Source of the DNA: Bacteroidales bacterium | Lineage (GTDB): Bacteria; Bacteroidota; Bacteroidia; Bacteroidales; UBA932 | DNA: 64,000 nt | Direction of reading: 5' to 3' | NCBI GenBank assembly: GCA_017614795.1 | Contig: JAGABD010000021.1 | Coordinates: 4,719-68,718, forward strand | Shown: positions 1 to 8,678 of the stretch, in pieces | Position numbering within the stretch: the stretch's first letter is position 1 | Layout of the letters: each line of letters starts with the position of its first letter | Notes under the pieces: generated by a model | What the model was told of the DNA's origin: nothing | Databases searched by the model: none | Seen by the model: only the letters and a program-made list of their open reading frames with translations | Made by a program: the position numbers and the translations under genes

Positions 1-2205
1 GCCGCTGCTTTTGCGGGAGTAGTCTATGATCGTGGAGTCGTTCCTGTTGGTGACCAGATAGCGGTTGAGGTAGGATTCCCTTTCGCCTATGTCGAGACGC
101 AGGCCCATTTTGACCGGCAGGCCCGTGTAGAGCAGCTGGGCGTGGAAAGCGGGATGTATGCCGGTGCTGTCCTCGAGCTCGGTGGCCGTGCGATATTGTT
201 CCTCGTTTACATAATCGCTTTCGAGGCTGAAGCCGAACATCCCCGTGAGAGTCCCCAGGTCGTTCTGTGTCCAGACCGTGGCTCCGAGGGAGCCCGGGGT
301 GGTCGTAGTCTCGTACGAGAGATCCTCCAGCGGGTTATAGTCGATGTAAATCGGGGCCCAGGAATGGAAGCGGAACGCGTGCAGGCCCTTACGGTAGCGC
401 GCGGGTTCGGAAACCGAGACGTCGATTTTTTCGGGCTGCGCGGCTTCTCCCTTCGACAGGGCGGCAGCGGTGGCGTTGGCGGAGGAGACGAATCCTGCAT
501 CCAGCGCTGTCAGCGACGATGCCGGCAGCTTGTATATGCCATTGCTCCGGGCGCTCTGGGAAGTGTAGTAGATTTCGCTTCCGTCGGGCGAGAACACGCA
601 GTTCTTCACTCCTCTCTTCGTGGAGCTTCGCTGCAGCAGGCGCCCGCTCTGCACATCGAGGGAATAGAGTTCCATCTCTCCGGAGAATTCTCCGCAGAAC
701 CAGATTGCGCCTTCGTGCCAGAAGGGCGTCGCGACGCTTGCGAACGCGGGGCCGGCGACGGGGCGCCAGTCGCTTGCCCTGTATATGCCGTAGCCTTCTT
801 CGGTTACCGCGCTGGCATACCATCCGAAAGGCGTCCAGACGGGTTCCACGACCTGAATCCCCGCAGGGGCGGCGATACTGTCGACAAGTTTGCCGCTTTC
901 GAATACATCCAGGCGGGTAAGGCCATTTTCGAGATACTCCGCAACGGCTATCTCTCCGTCGAGCCCGGCGGCCGCGTTATAGAGTTTGCGGTTCTTTACC
1001 ACCGCGGCAATCTTCCCGTCGGGCCCCATCGCATAGAGCCTCGAGCTCGATTCCATCTCCCAGAGAGGGCTGGGGGTGTACTCCGTCCACCAGAGGGTGC
1101 CGGTCGCTTCATCCACCGCGAGCTTGGTGCCGGCGCGGGTGAACACCCTTTCGTGACGGCTTTTGCCCGAAGGGGAGATGCGCACGAGTTCCGTGTTACG
1201 CTGCATTCCGGAGCGCAGGGCAACCAGTTCGTCGCCGAGGAAGACAAGGTTGGAATAGCTGTCGTAGAGCCTGTCGGGAGACGTTACAGGCGTTCCTTCG
1301 ACGAAGGGAGCCCTTTCGGCGCGCAGCGAATCGGCCGTCCGCCATTCCGAACGGAAATGTTCCTCCACCTCGCCGAACGCTGCCTTGAATTTCTTCCCGG
1401 ACACCTGTTTCACGGTCTTCTGCAGGTTCCAGAAACGCCAGGCGCGCTGGTCGAGACGGTAGTAGTAGAGCCCCGTGAATTCGGGCTCGTTGTAGGTGGC
1501 GCGCATACCTGCGACCAGTACGTAGCCGGCCCTGTAATAATCGGGGGTATAATTCTTTTGGGAGCCGTAGCGCCATTGCCAGAAGTCGCGGGACTGTCCC
1601 TCGTCGAAAGCAGCCTTGTAGTAGCGCAGGAAGTCGGAACTGCGTCCGCGTCCGTAGCCGGAGAGGGCGGTTTCAGCCGCAACTGCATCGCCTTCCAGCA
1701 ATGCGGGTCCGGGATAGATGCCGGCGAGTCCTCCCGTGCAAAGCTGTCCGAAAAGAGTGCTGAAAGTATTGAAGGTACCGGGGAACCGGCCGAACTGCAT
1801 CTGGGCTACGTGCCTGTTTTCGTGCAACGTCAGCTGGTCCATCCAGGGCCAGGCCTCGGCGCCGTATGCGGAAGGAATGGTATAGAGGTCCATCGTCCTG
1901 GGAGCCCAGGCGACGCTTCCGTTGGAGTAGGCGTTGAAGGGGTGCAGCACTACGGGCATCGGCTTGGAGTAAAGCTGGTTGGGAGTAGTGTAGCAACTGT
2001 TGCCCACCACCCTTTGGTACTGTTCGAGCGAAACGGCGTATGCCCTGGCGAGAGAATCCAGCCCTTCGGGATATACGAGGCGATAGTGGTCCGTTCGGAC
2101 GGTGGACCACTTCATCGGACTCTCGTTCCCGACGCTGTAGAACTGTGCTCCGGCCGGTGCCGCGGCAAGCAAAAGAGCCGCTATGCAGGCATACAGATAT
2201 TTCAT
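1..2205 (-). CDS. Secreted HExxH metallopeptidase-like protein with beta-propeller, C-terminus cut by the window edge
   Basis: Reading leftward from the ATG at 2205, 735 codons stay open to the window edge, so the C-terminus is missing. Residues 1-21 form a signal peptide (MKYLYACIAALLLAAAPAGA). Residues 128-132 are HENRH, an HExxH zinc motif, followed by LLEGDAVAAE about 50 residues on, whose first Glu is a plausible third ligand. This is the gluzincin (peptidase MA-like) pattern. The middle (roughly 290-580) has repeated strand-turn segments such as FSPDGSEIYYTS, typical of TolB/WD40-like propellers. The last visible part (MFGFSLESDYVN, LLYTGLPVKMGLRLDIG) has the alternating pattern of outer-membrane beta strands. 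Likely a cell-surface protein. The exact family is not recognised, and peptidase activity is inferred from the motif only. An imperfect -7 element lies 4 nt upstream. Confidence 0.72.
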   Translation of the reverse strand, partial: MKYLYACIAALLLAAAPAGAQFYSVGNESPMKWSTVRTDHYRLVYPEGLDSLARAYAVSLEQYQRVVGNSCYTTPNQLYSKPMPVVLHPFNAYSNGSVAWAPRTMDLYTIPSAYGAEAWPWMDQLTLHENRHVAQMQFGRFPGTFNTFSTLFGQLCTGGLAGIYPGPALLEGDAVAAETALSGYGRGRSSDFLRYYKAAFDEGQSRDFWQWRYGSQKNYTPDYYRAGYVLVAGMRATYNEPEFTGLYYYRLDQRAWRFWNLQKTVKQVSGKKFKAAFGEVEEHFRSEWRTADSLRAERAPFVEGTPVTSPDRLYDSYSNLVFLGDELVALRSGMQRNTELVRISPSGKSRHERVFTRAGTKLAVDEATGTLWWTEYTPSPLWEMESSSRLYAMGPDGKIAAVVKNRKLYNAAAGLDGEIAVAEYLENGLTRLDVFESGKLVDSIAAPAGIQVVEPVWTPFGWYASAVTEEGYGIYRASDWRPVAGPAFASVATPFWHEGAIWFCGEFSGEMELYSLDVQSGRLLQRSSTKRGVKNCVFSPDGSEIYYTSQSARSNGIYKLPASSLTALDAGFVSSANATAAALSKGEAAQPEKIDVSVSEPARYRKGLHAFRFHSWAPIYIDYNPLEDLSYETTTTPGSLGATVWTQNDLGTLTGMFGFSLESDYVNEEQYRTATELEDSTGIHPAFHAQLLYTGLPVKMGLRLDIGERESYLNRYLVTNRNDSTIIDYSRKSSG

Positions 2206-2209
2206 GCCG

Positions 2210-2217
2210 CTAATTTA
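2210..2217 (-). promoter_or_regulatory. Candidate -7 element of the gene at 2205
   Basis: TAAATTAG on the minus strand matches TAnnTTTG with one mismatch and ends 4 nt before the ATG. The spacing resembles the leaderless pattern seen elsewhere in the window, but the mismatch makes this a weak call. Confidence 0.35.
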
Positions 2218-2239
2218 CACATTTTAGAAGGAAAATCCG

Positions 2240-2247
2240 TATTTTTA
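2240..2247 (+). promoter_or_regulatory. Candidate -7 element of the DUF5106-like gene
   Basis: TATTTTTA matches the Bacteroidetes TAnnTTTG element except for the last base and lies 13 nt before the ATG at 2261, in the short divergent intergenic region. Confidence 0.35.
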
Positions 2248-2260
2248 CGAGTTCAACAAT

Positions 2261-3217
2261 ATGTCGCTGCGACCTGTCTGCATATTCGCTTCGGCGCTTG
2301 CCGTGATGTTTTTCTCTTCCTGCAAAGGAGGAGGAAAGGCGCCCGCCGCTTCCGATGTGCGGGAATTCCCCATGGTGAAGGTGCCGGGGGTCTATGCCGA
2401 GCCGGTGGAAATCGAAGAATATGTCGCGGAGCATTATTGGGACCCGTTCTTCGCGCTCGACGGGCCCGTCGATTCGGCGCTGGTGCTGGGCGTTGCCAAG
2501 AGCGAGGTCGAGAAGGCTTTTTCCACCTGGCGGGTGCTTCTGGACGAGATGCCGCTGGAAAAGGCGCAGGGGCTGGTGGCGCAGTTGTTCAGGAAGACCG
2601 AGGCGAAGCATCTTGCCGACACCTCCTCCCGCTTCTATCTTGTGTTTACCGACATTGTTTCGCGCTATCTCTACGACCCCAACTCTCCGATGCGCGACGA
2701 GGACCTGTACCTGCCTTTCGTGCGTGGCCTGGCCGCATCTCCCTGCACCCGCGAGGACTTCCGCAGGGCCTATGTCCACGAGGCGAAGATGTGCGAGATG
2801 AACCCCCGCGGCAGCATCGCGCCGGACTTTGTGATTACACGCAGCAACGGAAAGAGGTTCAGGCTCCACCAGGTTCCCGCGAAGCATCTGCTTCTTTTCT
2901 TCAGCAATCCCGGATGCCACGCCTGCCAGGAGATAATAAACGACGTGATGTCCATCCCGGACATCAATGTGCGGATAGCATCCCGCGAGATTGCGGTGGT
3001 GAACGTCTATATCGACGAGGATATCGAGTCGTGGATGGCGTACGAGCACAATTATCCGAAGAACTGGTACTCGGGTTACGATGCCGCCGGCATCATTCGC
3101 GCGGACCTTCTGTACAACGTTCGCGCAATCCCTTCGCTTTACCTGCTTGACGCTGAAAAGCGCATCGTCTTGAAGGACGCCCCCACCGCCCGGGTGAAGG
3201 CGGAATTACTGGACTAG
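2261..3217 (+). CDS. DUF5106-type thioredoxin-fold lipoprotein
   Basis: A 318-residue protein with a lipoprotein signal ([11 protein letters not shown], lipid Cys near residue 21), so it is predicted to be anchored facing the periplasm. The N-terminal half is mostly helical, as in DUF5106 proteins. The C-terminal half is a thioredoxin fold with [15 protein letters not shown], giving a CxxC pair at Cys219 and Cys222, and a cis-Pro segment in AIPSLYLLD. Bacteroidetes DUF5106 proteins are thiol-disulfide oxidoreductase-like; the substrate is unknown. The ATG at 2261 is the first codon that gives an intact signal. The stop overlaps the stop of convergent thyA by 4 bp. The long open frame on the same strand starting at 142 is antisense noise, not an extension. 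Confidence 0.82.
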   Translation: MSLRPVCIFASALAVMFFSSCKGGGKAPAASDVREFPMVKVPGVYAEPVEIEEYVAEHYWDPFFALDGPVDSALVLGVAKSEVEKAFSTWRVLLDEMPLEKAQGLVAQLFRKTEAKHLADTSSRFYLVFTDIVSRYLYDPNSPMRDEDLYLPFVRGLAASPCTREDFRRAYVHEAKMCEMNPRGSIAPDFVITRSNGKRFRLHQVPAKHLLLFFSNPGCHACQEIINDVMSIPDINVRIASREIAVVNVYIDEDIESWMAYEHNYPKNWYSGYDAAGIIRADLLYNVRAIPSLYLLDAEKRIVLKDAPTARVKAELLD

Positions 3218-4008
3218 ACGGCAACCGGGGCCTTGATGGCAGGCCAGGGGTCGTAATCGACAAGGGTGAAGTCTTCGTATTTGAAATCGAAGACGCTCTT
3301 CACTTCCGGATTCAGAATCATCTTGGGCAGCGCCCTCGGGGTGCGGCTGAGCTGTTCGTCAACCTGCTCGAAATGGTTCAGGTAGATGTGCGTGTCGCCC
3401 GTGGTGTGGATGAATTCGCCGGGTTTCAGTCCGCATTCCTGAGCAATCATCATTGTCAGCAGAGCGTAGGAGGCGATGTTGAACGGCACGCCGAGGAAGG
3501 TGTCCGCGCTGCGCTGATAAAGCTGGCAGCTGAGTTTGCCGTCGGCCACGTAGAACTGGAAGAGGCAATGGCAAGGAGGCAGGGCCATCCTGTCCACTTC
3601 GCCAGGGTTCCAGGCGCAAACGAGCATTCGGCGGGAATCCGGATTATGCTTGATGGTGTCGATTACCTGCGAAAGCTGGTCGATGCTGCGGCCGTCGGGT
3701 GCGGGCCAGCTGCGCCACTGGTGTCCGTATACCGGACCCAGGTCGCCGTTCTCGTCGGCCCACTCATCCCAGATGCTCACCCCGTGGTCCTTGAGATACT
3801 TTATGTTGGTATCGCCAGAAATGAACCACAGGAGCTCATAAATAATGGACTTGAGATGAACCTTCTTGGTGGTCAGGAGGGGGAAGCCCTCGCTCAGGTC
3901 GAAACGCATCTGGTAGCCGAACACGCTCTGTGTGCCCACTCCGGTGCGATCGTGTTTTATCGTTCCGTGTTCGCGGATATGCCGCAAAAGATCGAGATAC
4001 TGCTTCAT
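3214..4008 (-). CDS. thyA: Thymidylate synthase
   Basis: A full-length 264-residue ThyA that converts dUMP to dTMP using 5,10-methylene-tetrahydrofolate, which is oxidised to dihydrofolate. The nucleophile is Cys146 in [13 protein letters not shown], the same number as in E. coli. Other landmarks are [10 protein letters not shown] (phosphate-binding Arg), [24 protein letters not shown] and HIYLNH. It is the last gene of the leftward folA-hypothetical-galM-thyA run, only 1 nt after galM, so the dihydrofolate it makes is recycled by FolA from the same transcript. No internal promoter is visible. Confidence 0.98.
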   Translation of the reverse strand: MKQYLDLLRHIREHGTIKHDRTGVGTQSVFGYQMRFDLSEGFPLLTTKKVHLKSIIYELLWFISGDTNIKYLKDHGVSIWDEWADENGDLGPVYGHQWRSWPAPDGRSIDQLSQVIDTIKHNPDSRRMLVCAWNPGEVDRMALPPCHCLFQFYVADGKLSCQLYQRSADTFLGVPFNIASYALLTMMIAQECGLKPGEFIHTTGDTHIYLNHFEQVDEQLSRTPRALPKMILNPEVKSVFDFKYEDFTLVDYDPWPAIKAPVAV

Positions 4009-4009
4009 T

Positions 4010-5056
4010 TTACTTTGTGCTGAAAGCCCAGATTATAGCCTGTTCGTAAACATCGCCGGCTGCAAGCTCGGTGGTGGGGAAATCGGGGCGGTTGGGGGAA
4101 TCGGGGAAGTGCTGGCACTCCAGCGCAACGCCGTCGTAGTCGTGATAGATATGGCCGTTCTTGCCGGAGGGGCAGCCTTCTAGCCAGTTGCCGGTATATA
4201 TCTGGATGCCAGGCTGTGTGGTGAACACTTTGAGAAGACGTCCGGTGGCCGGGGAATAGAGCTCCGCTGCTTCGGAGAGCTGGCCTTCCTTATAATCGTC
4301 GATTATCCAGCAGGCGTCATAGCCCTTGCCGAAGTTGAGGGCGGGAAAATCTTTCTTGATATCGCGGCCTATTGGCTTTGCCGTTACAAAGTCCATAGGA
4401 TTACCGGCCACGCTTTCGGGTTCGCCCACAGGAATAAGGGTATCGTCCGTAGGGATATATTCCGAAGCGTTGAGGCGCATTTCATGGTCGAAGATGTTGC
4501 CGGCGCCTTCCCCGTCGAGGTTGAAATACACGTGGTTGGTAAGGTTGATCACAGTCTTGGCGTCGCTCTTAGCAGTCATGGTGAGCTGGAGTTCATTCTC
4601 CTCTGTCCAGACATAGCGTGCAACAACCTTCAGGTTGCCGGGATATCCCATTTCGCCGTCGGCCGCAAAATACATAAACTCTACCGCGTCGCCATCCTTG
4701 CGGGAGTCCCAAACCTTGTTCTGGAAGCCTTCGGGTCCGCCGTGCAGATGGTTGGGGCCGTTGTTGATGGGCAGGCTGTACACCTTGCCGTCGATTTCGA
4801 GATGCCCTTTCGCAATGCGGTTGGCAAAACGTCCGGGAATCTTTCCGGCGCAGGGACCGTCGGCAAAATAGCTGTCCGCTTCGGGATAGCCTATAACAAC
4901 ATCGGCCAGCTTGCCTTTCTTGTCGGGCACGGCTATAGCCACGATGCCGGCTCCGATGCTGCTGAGTTCGACATAAGCGCCGGACTTGTTCTCGATGCGG
5001 TATTTAATGATGTCTTTCCCCTGGGCCTTGCCCCAAACGATTTCGGTAATCTTCAT
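4010..5056 (-). CDS. galM: Aldose 1-epimerase (galactose mutarotase)
   Basis: A 348-residue mutarotase interconverting the alpha and beta anomers of aldoses. The general acid is His175 in [10 protein letters not shown] and the general base Glu313 in [20 protein letters not shown] and [10 protein letters not shown], which bind sugar, are also present. There is no clear signal peptide, so it is cytoplasmic. It sits in the same leftward operon as folA and thyA, 1 nt from thyA and 12 nt after the secreted hypothetical gene. That neighbourhood does not point to a specific sugar. Confidence 0.95.
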   Translation of the reverse strand: MKITEIVWGKAQGKDIIKYRIENKSGAYVELSSIGAGIVAIAVPDKKGKLADVVIGYPEADSYFADGPCAGKIPGRFANRIAKGHLEIDGKVYSLPINNGPNHLHGGPEGFQNKVWDSRKDGDAVEFMYFAADGEMGYPGNLKVVARYVWTEENELQLTMTAKSDAKTVINLTNHVYFNLDGEGAGNIFDHEMRLNASEYIPTDDTLIPVGEPESVAGNPMDFVTAKPIGRDIKKDFPALNFGKGYDACWIIDDYKEGQLSEAAELYSPATGRLLKVFTTQPGIQIYTGNWLEGCPSGKNGHIYHDYDGVALECQHFPDSPNRPDFPTTELAAGDVYEQAIIWAFSTK

Positions 5057-5068
5057 ATCTGTTCAGTG

Positions 5069-6262
5069 TTAAAACGTATATTCAGTAGGAACGTAGCCGA
5101 CCAGGGGGCATTTGAGGGCCGTCTGGGGAGCAACGACAATATGGAGAAGGAGGCCGTTCATCGAAGCGGCCTTCGATTTTGCCTGCTTCCAGGAAGGAGA
5201 TTGCTTCTCGGCGGTGGGCATAGCGTCGAGTTCGCTGTCCAGCGCTGCAAGCTTGCGGGCGTAGACGAGGTCGGGTTCGTCGTATTCCTTGATTTTGGCG
5301 ATCCAGGCGACGAGGGACTTCTTGTTATAGCGGTCCACGACCTTGTTCTGGTCCTTGCGGCCTTCGGCCCAGAAGGACGGCAGAGGGTCGTTCCAGTTCT
5401 TGTTGTTGGCCTTCATCCAATTCTCGGTCTTGGCGGCAAGGGCCTTTTCCATAGAGTTGATTTCCTTGCATTCGTCGGACTTCTGCCAGTCGGCCGCTAT
5501 CTTCTCGGCAAGCACGCCGAGCGCATCTTCCAGACTCATTCCCGCGTCGGATACCTTTCCTCCGAGAAGCGATGCCTGAAGGTTGTTGAGGCGGGCCTCG
5601 TTCTTCTTCAGGGATTCCTCGTTCATCTGCTCGAAGAGGGCCTGGAGTTCCTCATATATCTGCTCGCTGCGGGAAGGCTTGTCCTCGGCGGCGGCTTCGG
5701 CGTTCATCATCGCCTGGAGCTTGGACTTGTCCATGCCGGTCTTCTCGGCCACGAGACCGAGGATGACCGACTGCATCTGCTCGGGTGTCGCAGTAGTGGG
5801 ATCGACTCCGGCCTTCGCCATCGCCGCGAAGATTTCCTGGGGGCTGATGTCGGGCGTCATCGAAGGGTCGGGCATTCCCGGAGGAGGGCCCTGCATCCTT
5901 CCCTGCGGCCTGCCCTGGGGTTTGGGCGCGGGTGCCGCCGCCATCGGGTTGAACGCATTCATATACTCCTGGGCATAACGCTCGCAGAGTGCTTCGAGGG
6001 CCAGTTCGTACGCTTTGGCCGTCTTGGCATATGCTTCCCTGCCGGCGTGCGAAACAAGCTTCGCGGGGTCGGGAAGCGCGGGCCTTGCGGCGAGGGCGTC
6101 CTTGAAGGTGGCGAAAGTGGCGGAAGGAGCGATTTCGCCGAGCGAGAAATCGTCGTCGACCGAAACCGAAAGGTATTCGGCATAGGTGAAAGGCTCTTCC
6201 TGGGCGTTTGCGGCCGCCCACGCGAGGGCGAGGCACGCCAAGACGGACAAGATCTTTTTCAT
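5069..6262 (-). CDS. Secreted hypothetical protein with a Pro/Met/Gln-rich segment
   Basis: A 397-residue protein whose start, the ATG at 6262, shares one base with the folA stop (TAATG) and gives a clean signal peptide (MKKILSVLACLALAWAAANA). Reading frames starting further upstream run through folA and are artefacts. Residues about 111-135 are rich in Pro, Gly, Met and Arg (APKPQGRPQGRMQGPPPGMP). The rest is rich in charged helix, with EELQALFEQMNEESLKKNEA likely to form a coiled coil. Expected to be periplasmic or secreted. No family is recognised. Its position between folA and galM is conserved only to the extent seen here, so no role in folate metabolism can be claimed. Confidence 0.72.
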   Translation of the reverse strand: MKKILSVLACLALAWAAANAQEEPFTYAEYLSVSVDDDFSLGEIAPSATFATFKDALAARPALPDPAKLVSHAGREAYAKTAKAYELALEALCERYAQEYMNAFNPMAAAPAPKPQGRPQGRMQGPPPGMPDPSMTPDISPQEIFAAMAKAGVDPTTATPEQMQSVILGLVAEKTGMDKSKLQAMMNAEAAAEDKPSRSEQIYEELQALFEQMNEESLKKNEARLNNLQASLLGGKVSDAGMSLEDALGVLAEKIAADWQKSDECKEINSMEKALAAKTENWMKANNKNWNDPLPSFWAEGRKDQNKVVDRYNKKSLVAWIAKIKEYDEPDLVYARKLAALDSELDAMPTAEKQSPSWKQAKSKAASMNGLLLHIVVAPQTALKCPLVGYVPTEYTF

Positions 6263-6750
6263 TATTTCTTCTTGTAGACTACGAATTCGAATTTCCAGCC
6301 CGTTTCGGGGTCGGTGTGGGTTTCGCTGACGCTGACTTTCTTCCAGACCGCGGGGTCTATTTCGGGGAAGAAGGCGTCGGCATCTTCGATTACGGTGTGC
6401 ACGTGGGTGATGTAGAGCGTGTCCATATCCGGCATGGCGGCGCGGTAGACGGAGGCCCCTCCCATAATGAAGCACTTCTCGGCGGGTTCGGCGGCTGCAT
6501 AGGCCTCGTCGAAGGAATACACGCATTCCACGTCGGGAATGGGGTCCCCTCCGAGGTTGAGGACTATGTTCTTCCTTCCCTTAAGCGGCCTGAAAGGCAG
6601 CGAGAAGTATGTCGTGCGGCCCATGATCACGGGATATCCGCGTGTCGTGTTCTTGAAATACTGAAGATCTTCGGAGATGTGCCAGGGAAGTTGTCCCTTG
6701 ATTCCGATGCCGTTGTTGTCGGCGATAGCTACGATGAGGCATTTTTCCAT
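6262..6750 (-). CDS. folA: Dihydrofolate reductase
   Basis: A 162-residue DHFR that reduces dihydrofolate to tetrahydrofolate with NADPH. Landmarks are IVAIADNNGIGIKGQLPWHISEDL at residues 6-29 (shown here as IADNNGIGIKG and LPWHISEDL), with the acidic active-site residue in SEDL, then YPVIMGRTTYFSLP, FIMGGASVYRAA and the C-terminal FEFVVYKKK. It heads the leftward operon that ends with thyA. A perfect TAAATTTG element sits 5 nt before the ATG, so the message probably starts at or next to the start codon. Confidence 0.97.
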   Translation of the reverse strand: MEKCLIVAIADNNGIGIKGQLPWHISEDLQYFKNTTRGYPVIMGRTTYFSLPFRPLKGRKNIVLNLGGDPIPDVECVYSFDEAYAAAEPAEKCFIMGGASVYRAAMPDMDTLYITHVHTVIEDADAFFPEIDPAVWKKVSVSETHTDPETGWKFEFVVYKKK

Positions 6751-6755
6751 ATCTG

Positions 6756-6763
6756 CAAATTTA
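6756..6763 (-). promoter_or_regulatory. -7 element of the folA operon
   Basis: TAAATTTG on the minus strand is a perfect TAnnTTTG match with only 5 nt (CAGAT) between it and the folA ATG, predicting a leaderless or near-leaderless message. Confidence 0.65.
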
Positions 6764-6777
6764 TGAAATAAATTCGC

Positions 6778-6785
6778 TAAATTTG
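6778..6785 (+). promoter_or_regulatory. -7 element of the C10 protease gene
   Basis: TAAATTTG, a perfect TAnnTTTG match, lies 24 nt upstream of the ATG at 6810 and is divergent from the folA promoter 15 bp away. Confidence 0.62.
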
Positions 6786-6809
6786 CCGCCCCTAAACAAT
6801 AATTGATTG

Positions 6810-8666
6810 ATGAAAAGAATTATAGCATTGCTCGCCATCCTGCTGATCGCTTTGCAGGCATCGGCGACGCCGGTGAGCGAGAGCGCCGCAAAGTCCCTCG
6901 CTGAAAAATTTCTCCAGAGCCCTTCGGCCGCGAAACTTGCCCATAAGGGGCTTGTGCCTTCGCAGACCGTCGGTGTCAAGCGTCTGGCTCTCAAGGCCTC
7001 TGCTGCCTCGAACCCTGCATATTACGTGTTCAATTTCGATGGTGGCGGTTGGGTGATCGTTTCCGGCGAAGACAGCGTAGAGCCGGTTATCGGATACTCC
7101 ACGACAGGCAAATTCTCCCTCGAGGGCGCTCCTTCGAACATCCGCTGGTGGATGGAGGGACGCGCAAGCGAAATAGGAGCCATCCGCAGCGGCATCGCTT
7201 CTCCCAAGGCGGCCGTGCGCAAAAGCTGGAAGAATCCCCGCACGGGAAAGAACGACAACAATTACGTGGTGAAGTACAACACCGCCCAGTGGAACCAGGA
7301 GGAACCGTACAACGACGAGTGTCCTGAAGTCGGCGGCAAAACTGCCGTTTCGGGCTGTGTGGCAACTGCGGGCGCCATCGTGGCGCGCCATTTCTGCTGG
7401 CCGGACGCCGGCGTGGGAACGACCGAAGCGTATTCCTATACCAGCGACGACACCCACGCGAAGGTCAACATCCCGGCAGTGACGCTCGGCCGCTCGTACG
7501 ACTGGAACAATATGCTTCTGAGTTACGGCAACAGCTATACCCCCGCACAGGGTGCCGCCGTTGCGGCCCTGATGGTGGACATCGGCAAGGCCAGCATGAT
7601 GGCGTACAACTACGATGCGGGTTCCGGCACGTTCGACCAGTGCCTTCTGCTTGCTTTCCAGAAGCATTTCAAGTATAACAAGCAGGCCTACGTGGCGTTC
7701 CGTGCCAGTTATACCGACGAACAGTGGATCGATATGCTCAAGCAGAATCTCGCCAATGTGGGCCCGATGGTATATGGCGGAGCCGATTCCGAAGGAGGCC
7801 ACGAATTCGTGTTCGACGGCTATGACGCCGACAACTATTTCAGCGTCAACTGGGGCTGGGGCGGCTCCGATAACGGAAAGTTCCTCATCGACGCCCTGAC
7901 CATCGAGTCCATGAACTGGACTTTCAGCGAAGGGCACAGCTCCATTTTCAATCTCGAACCGGACAGGAACGGCACGACCGCTTACCGCGACCAGATTCTC
8001 CTGACGAAGTACAACGACACCTACAAGGGTCTTTACACTACTACGACTTCTTTCAACCAGAACCAGTCTTTCACGATGAAGGTCTACGCGTATTACAACA
8101 ATGCGACGATGCCTTTCAACGGCAAGCTTTACATTGCGGTGTACGACAAGAACGGCAACTGGAAAGAGAATGTCAGTTCGGCGAAGACGGTCAGCAATTT
8201 GGAGAATGCTTACATCAGCTATGTGCGTGGCGACTATAACGGCGCCGATTTCTGCTGGGATACCTGGTCGTCCGTCTCCTGCAAGATAACCCAGCCCATA
8301 AAGGGCGGCGACCGCCTGCGCCTCCATTATGAAGGCCAGTACAGCAGCGGCTATGCACGTGGCGACGAGGATGAAGATACAATATGGGAGATAGTCCTCA
8401 AAGATATTGTCGGCCCTACGTCCGAGGAGATAGCGGCGGCGACCAGCTTCGGATGGAATAAGAGCACTCGCACAATCAACACTTCCTGCAGTCTGGATGA
8501 CGGGATCTCCATGACGATGAAGAATGCTTCCGGACAGGCCGTTTACAGCATCGGTTCCATGAACAAGAACCAGGCATATTCCATCAACTGCAGCACTTTC
8601 GCTCCCGGTACCTACACCCTGGTTTACAGAGGCGGCGAAGACTACACACTCACACTCACACTCTAA
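6810..8666 (+). CDS. Secreted C10 family cysteine protease (streptopain/interpain type)
   Basis: A 618-residue preproprotein. The ATG at 6810 gives the signal MKRIIALLAILLIALQASA; an in-frame TTG one codon earlier is less likely. Residues about 20-125 match the Spi_C10 inhibitory propeptide (YYVFNFDGGGWVIVSGEDS). The catalytic domain has Cys183 in AVSGCVATA and His331 in GGHEFVFDGYD. The 148-residue separation equals that in streptopain SpeB, and NWGWGG follows as expected. About 200 residues of beta-rich accessory sequence come next, ending in a short Ig-like segment (APGTYTLVYRGGEDYTL) that resembles type IX secretion C-terminal signals. Family knowledge: activity needs propeptide cleavage. 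Substrate is unknown, probably host or dietary protein. Confidence 0.9.
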   Translation: MKRIIALLAILLIALQASATPVSESAAKSLAEKFLQSPSAAKLAHKGLVPSQTVGVKRLALKASAASNPAYYVFNFDGGGWVIVSGEDSVEPVIGYSTTGKFSLEGAPSNIRWWMEGRASEIGAIRSGIASPKAAVRKSWKNPRTGKNDNNYVVKYNTAQWNQEEPYNDECPEVGGKTAVSGCVATAGAIVARHFCWPDAGVGTTEAYSYTSDDTHAKVNIPAVTLGRSYDWNNMLLSYGNSYTPAQGAAVAALMVDIGKASMMAYNYDAGSGTFDQCLLLAFQKHFKYNKQAYVAFRASYTDEQWIDMLKQNLANVGPMVYGGADSEGGHEFVFDGYDADNYFSVNWGWGGSDNGKFLIDALTIESMNWTFSEGHSSIFNLEPDRNGTTAYRDQILLTKYNDTYKGLYTTTTSFNQNQSFTMKVYAYYNNATMPFNGKLYIAVYDKNGNWKENVSSAKTVSNLENAYISYVRGDYNGADFCWDTWSSVSCKITQPIKGGDRLRLHYEGQYSSGYARGDEDEDTIWEIVLKDIVGPTSEEIAAATSFGWNKSTRTINTSCSLDDGISMTMKNASGQAVYSIGSMNKNQAYSINCSTFAPGTYTLVYRGGEDYTLTLTL

Positions 8667-8678
8667 TACGGAACGGCT

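Noticed and set aside
142..3150. A 1002-codon open frame on the plus strand
   Set aside because: It is antisense to the metallopeptidase-like gene and out of frame with the DUF5106-like gene. The composition (Arg/Gly/Val-rich, low complexity) is that of a high-GC shadow frame.
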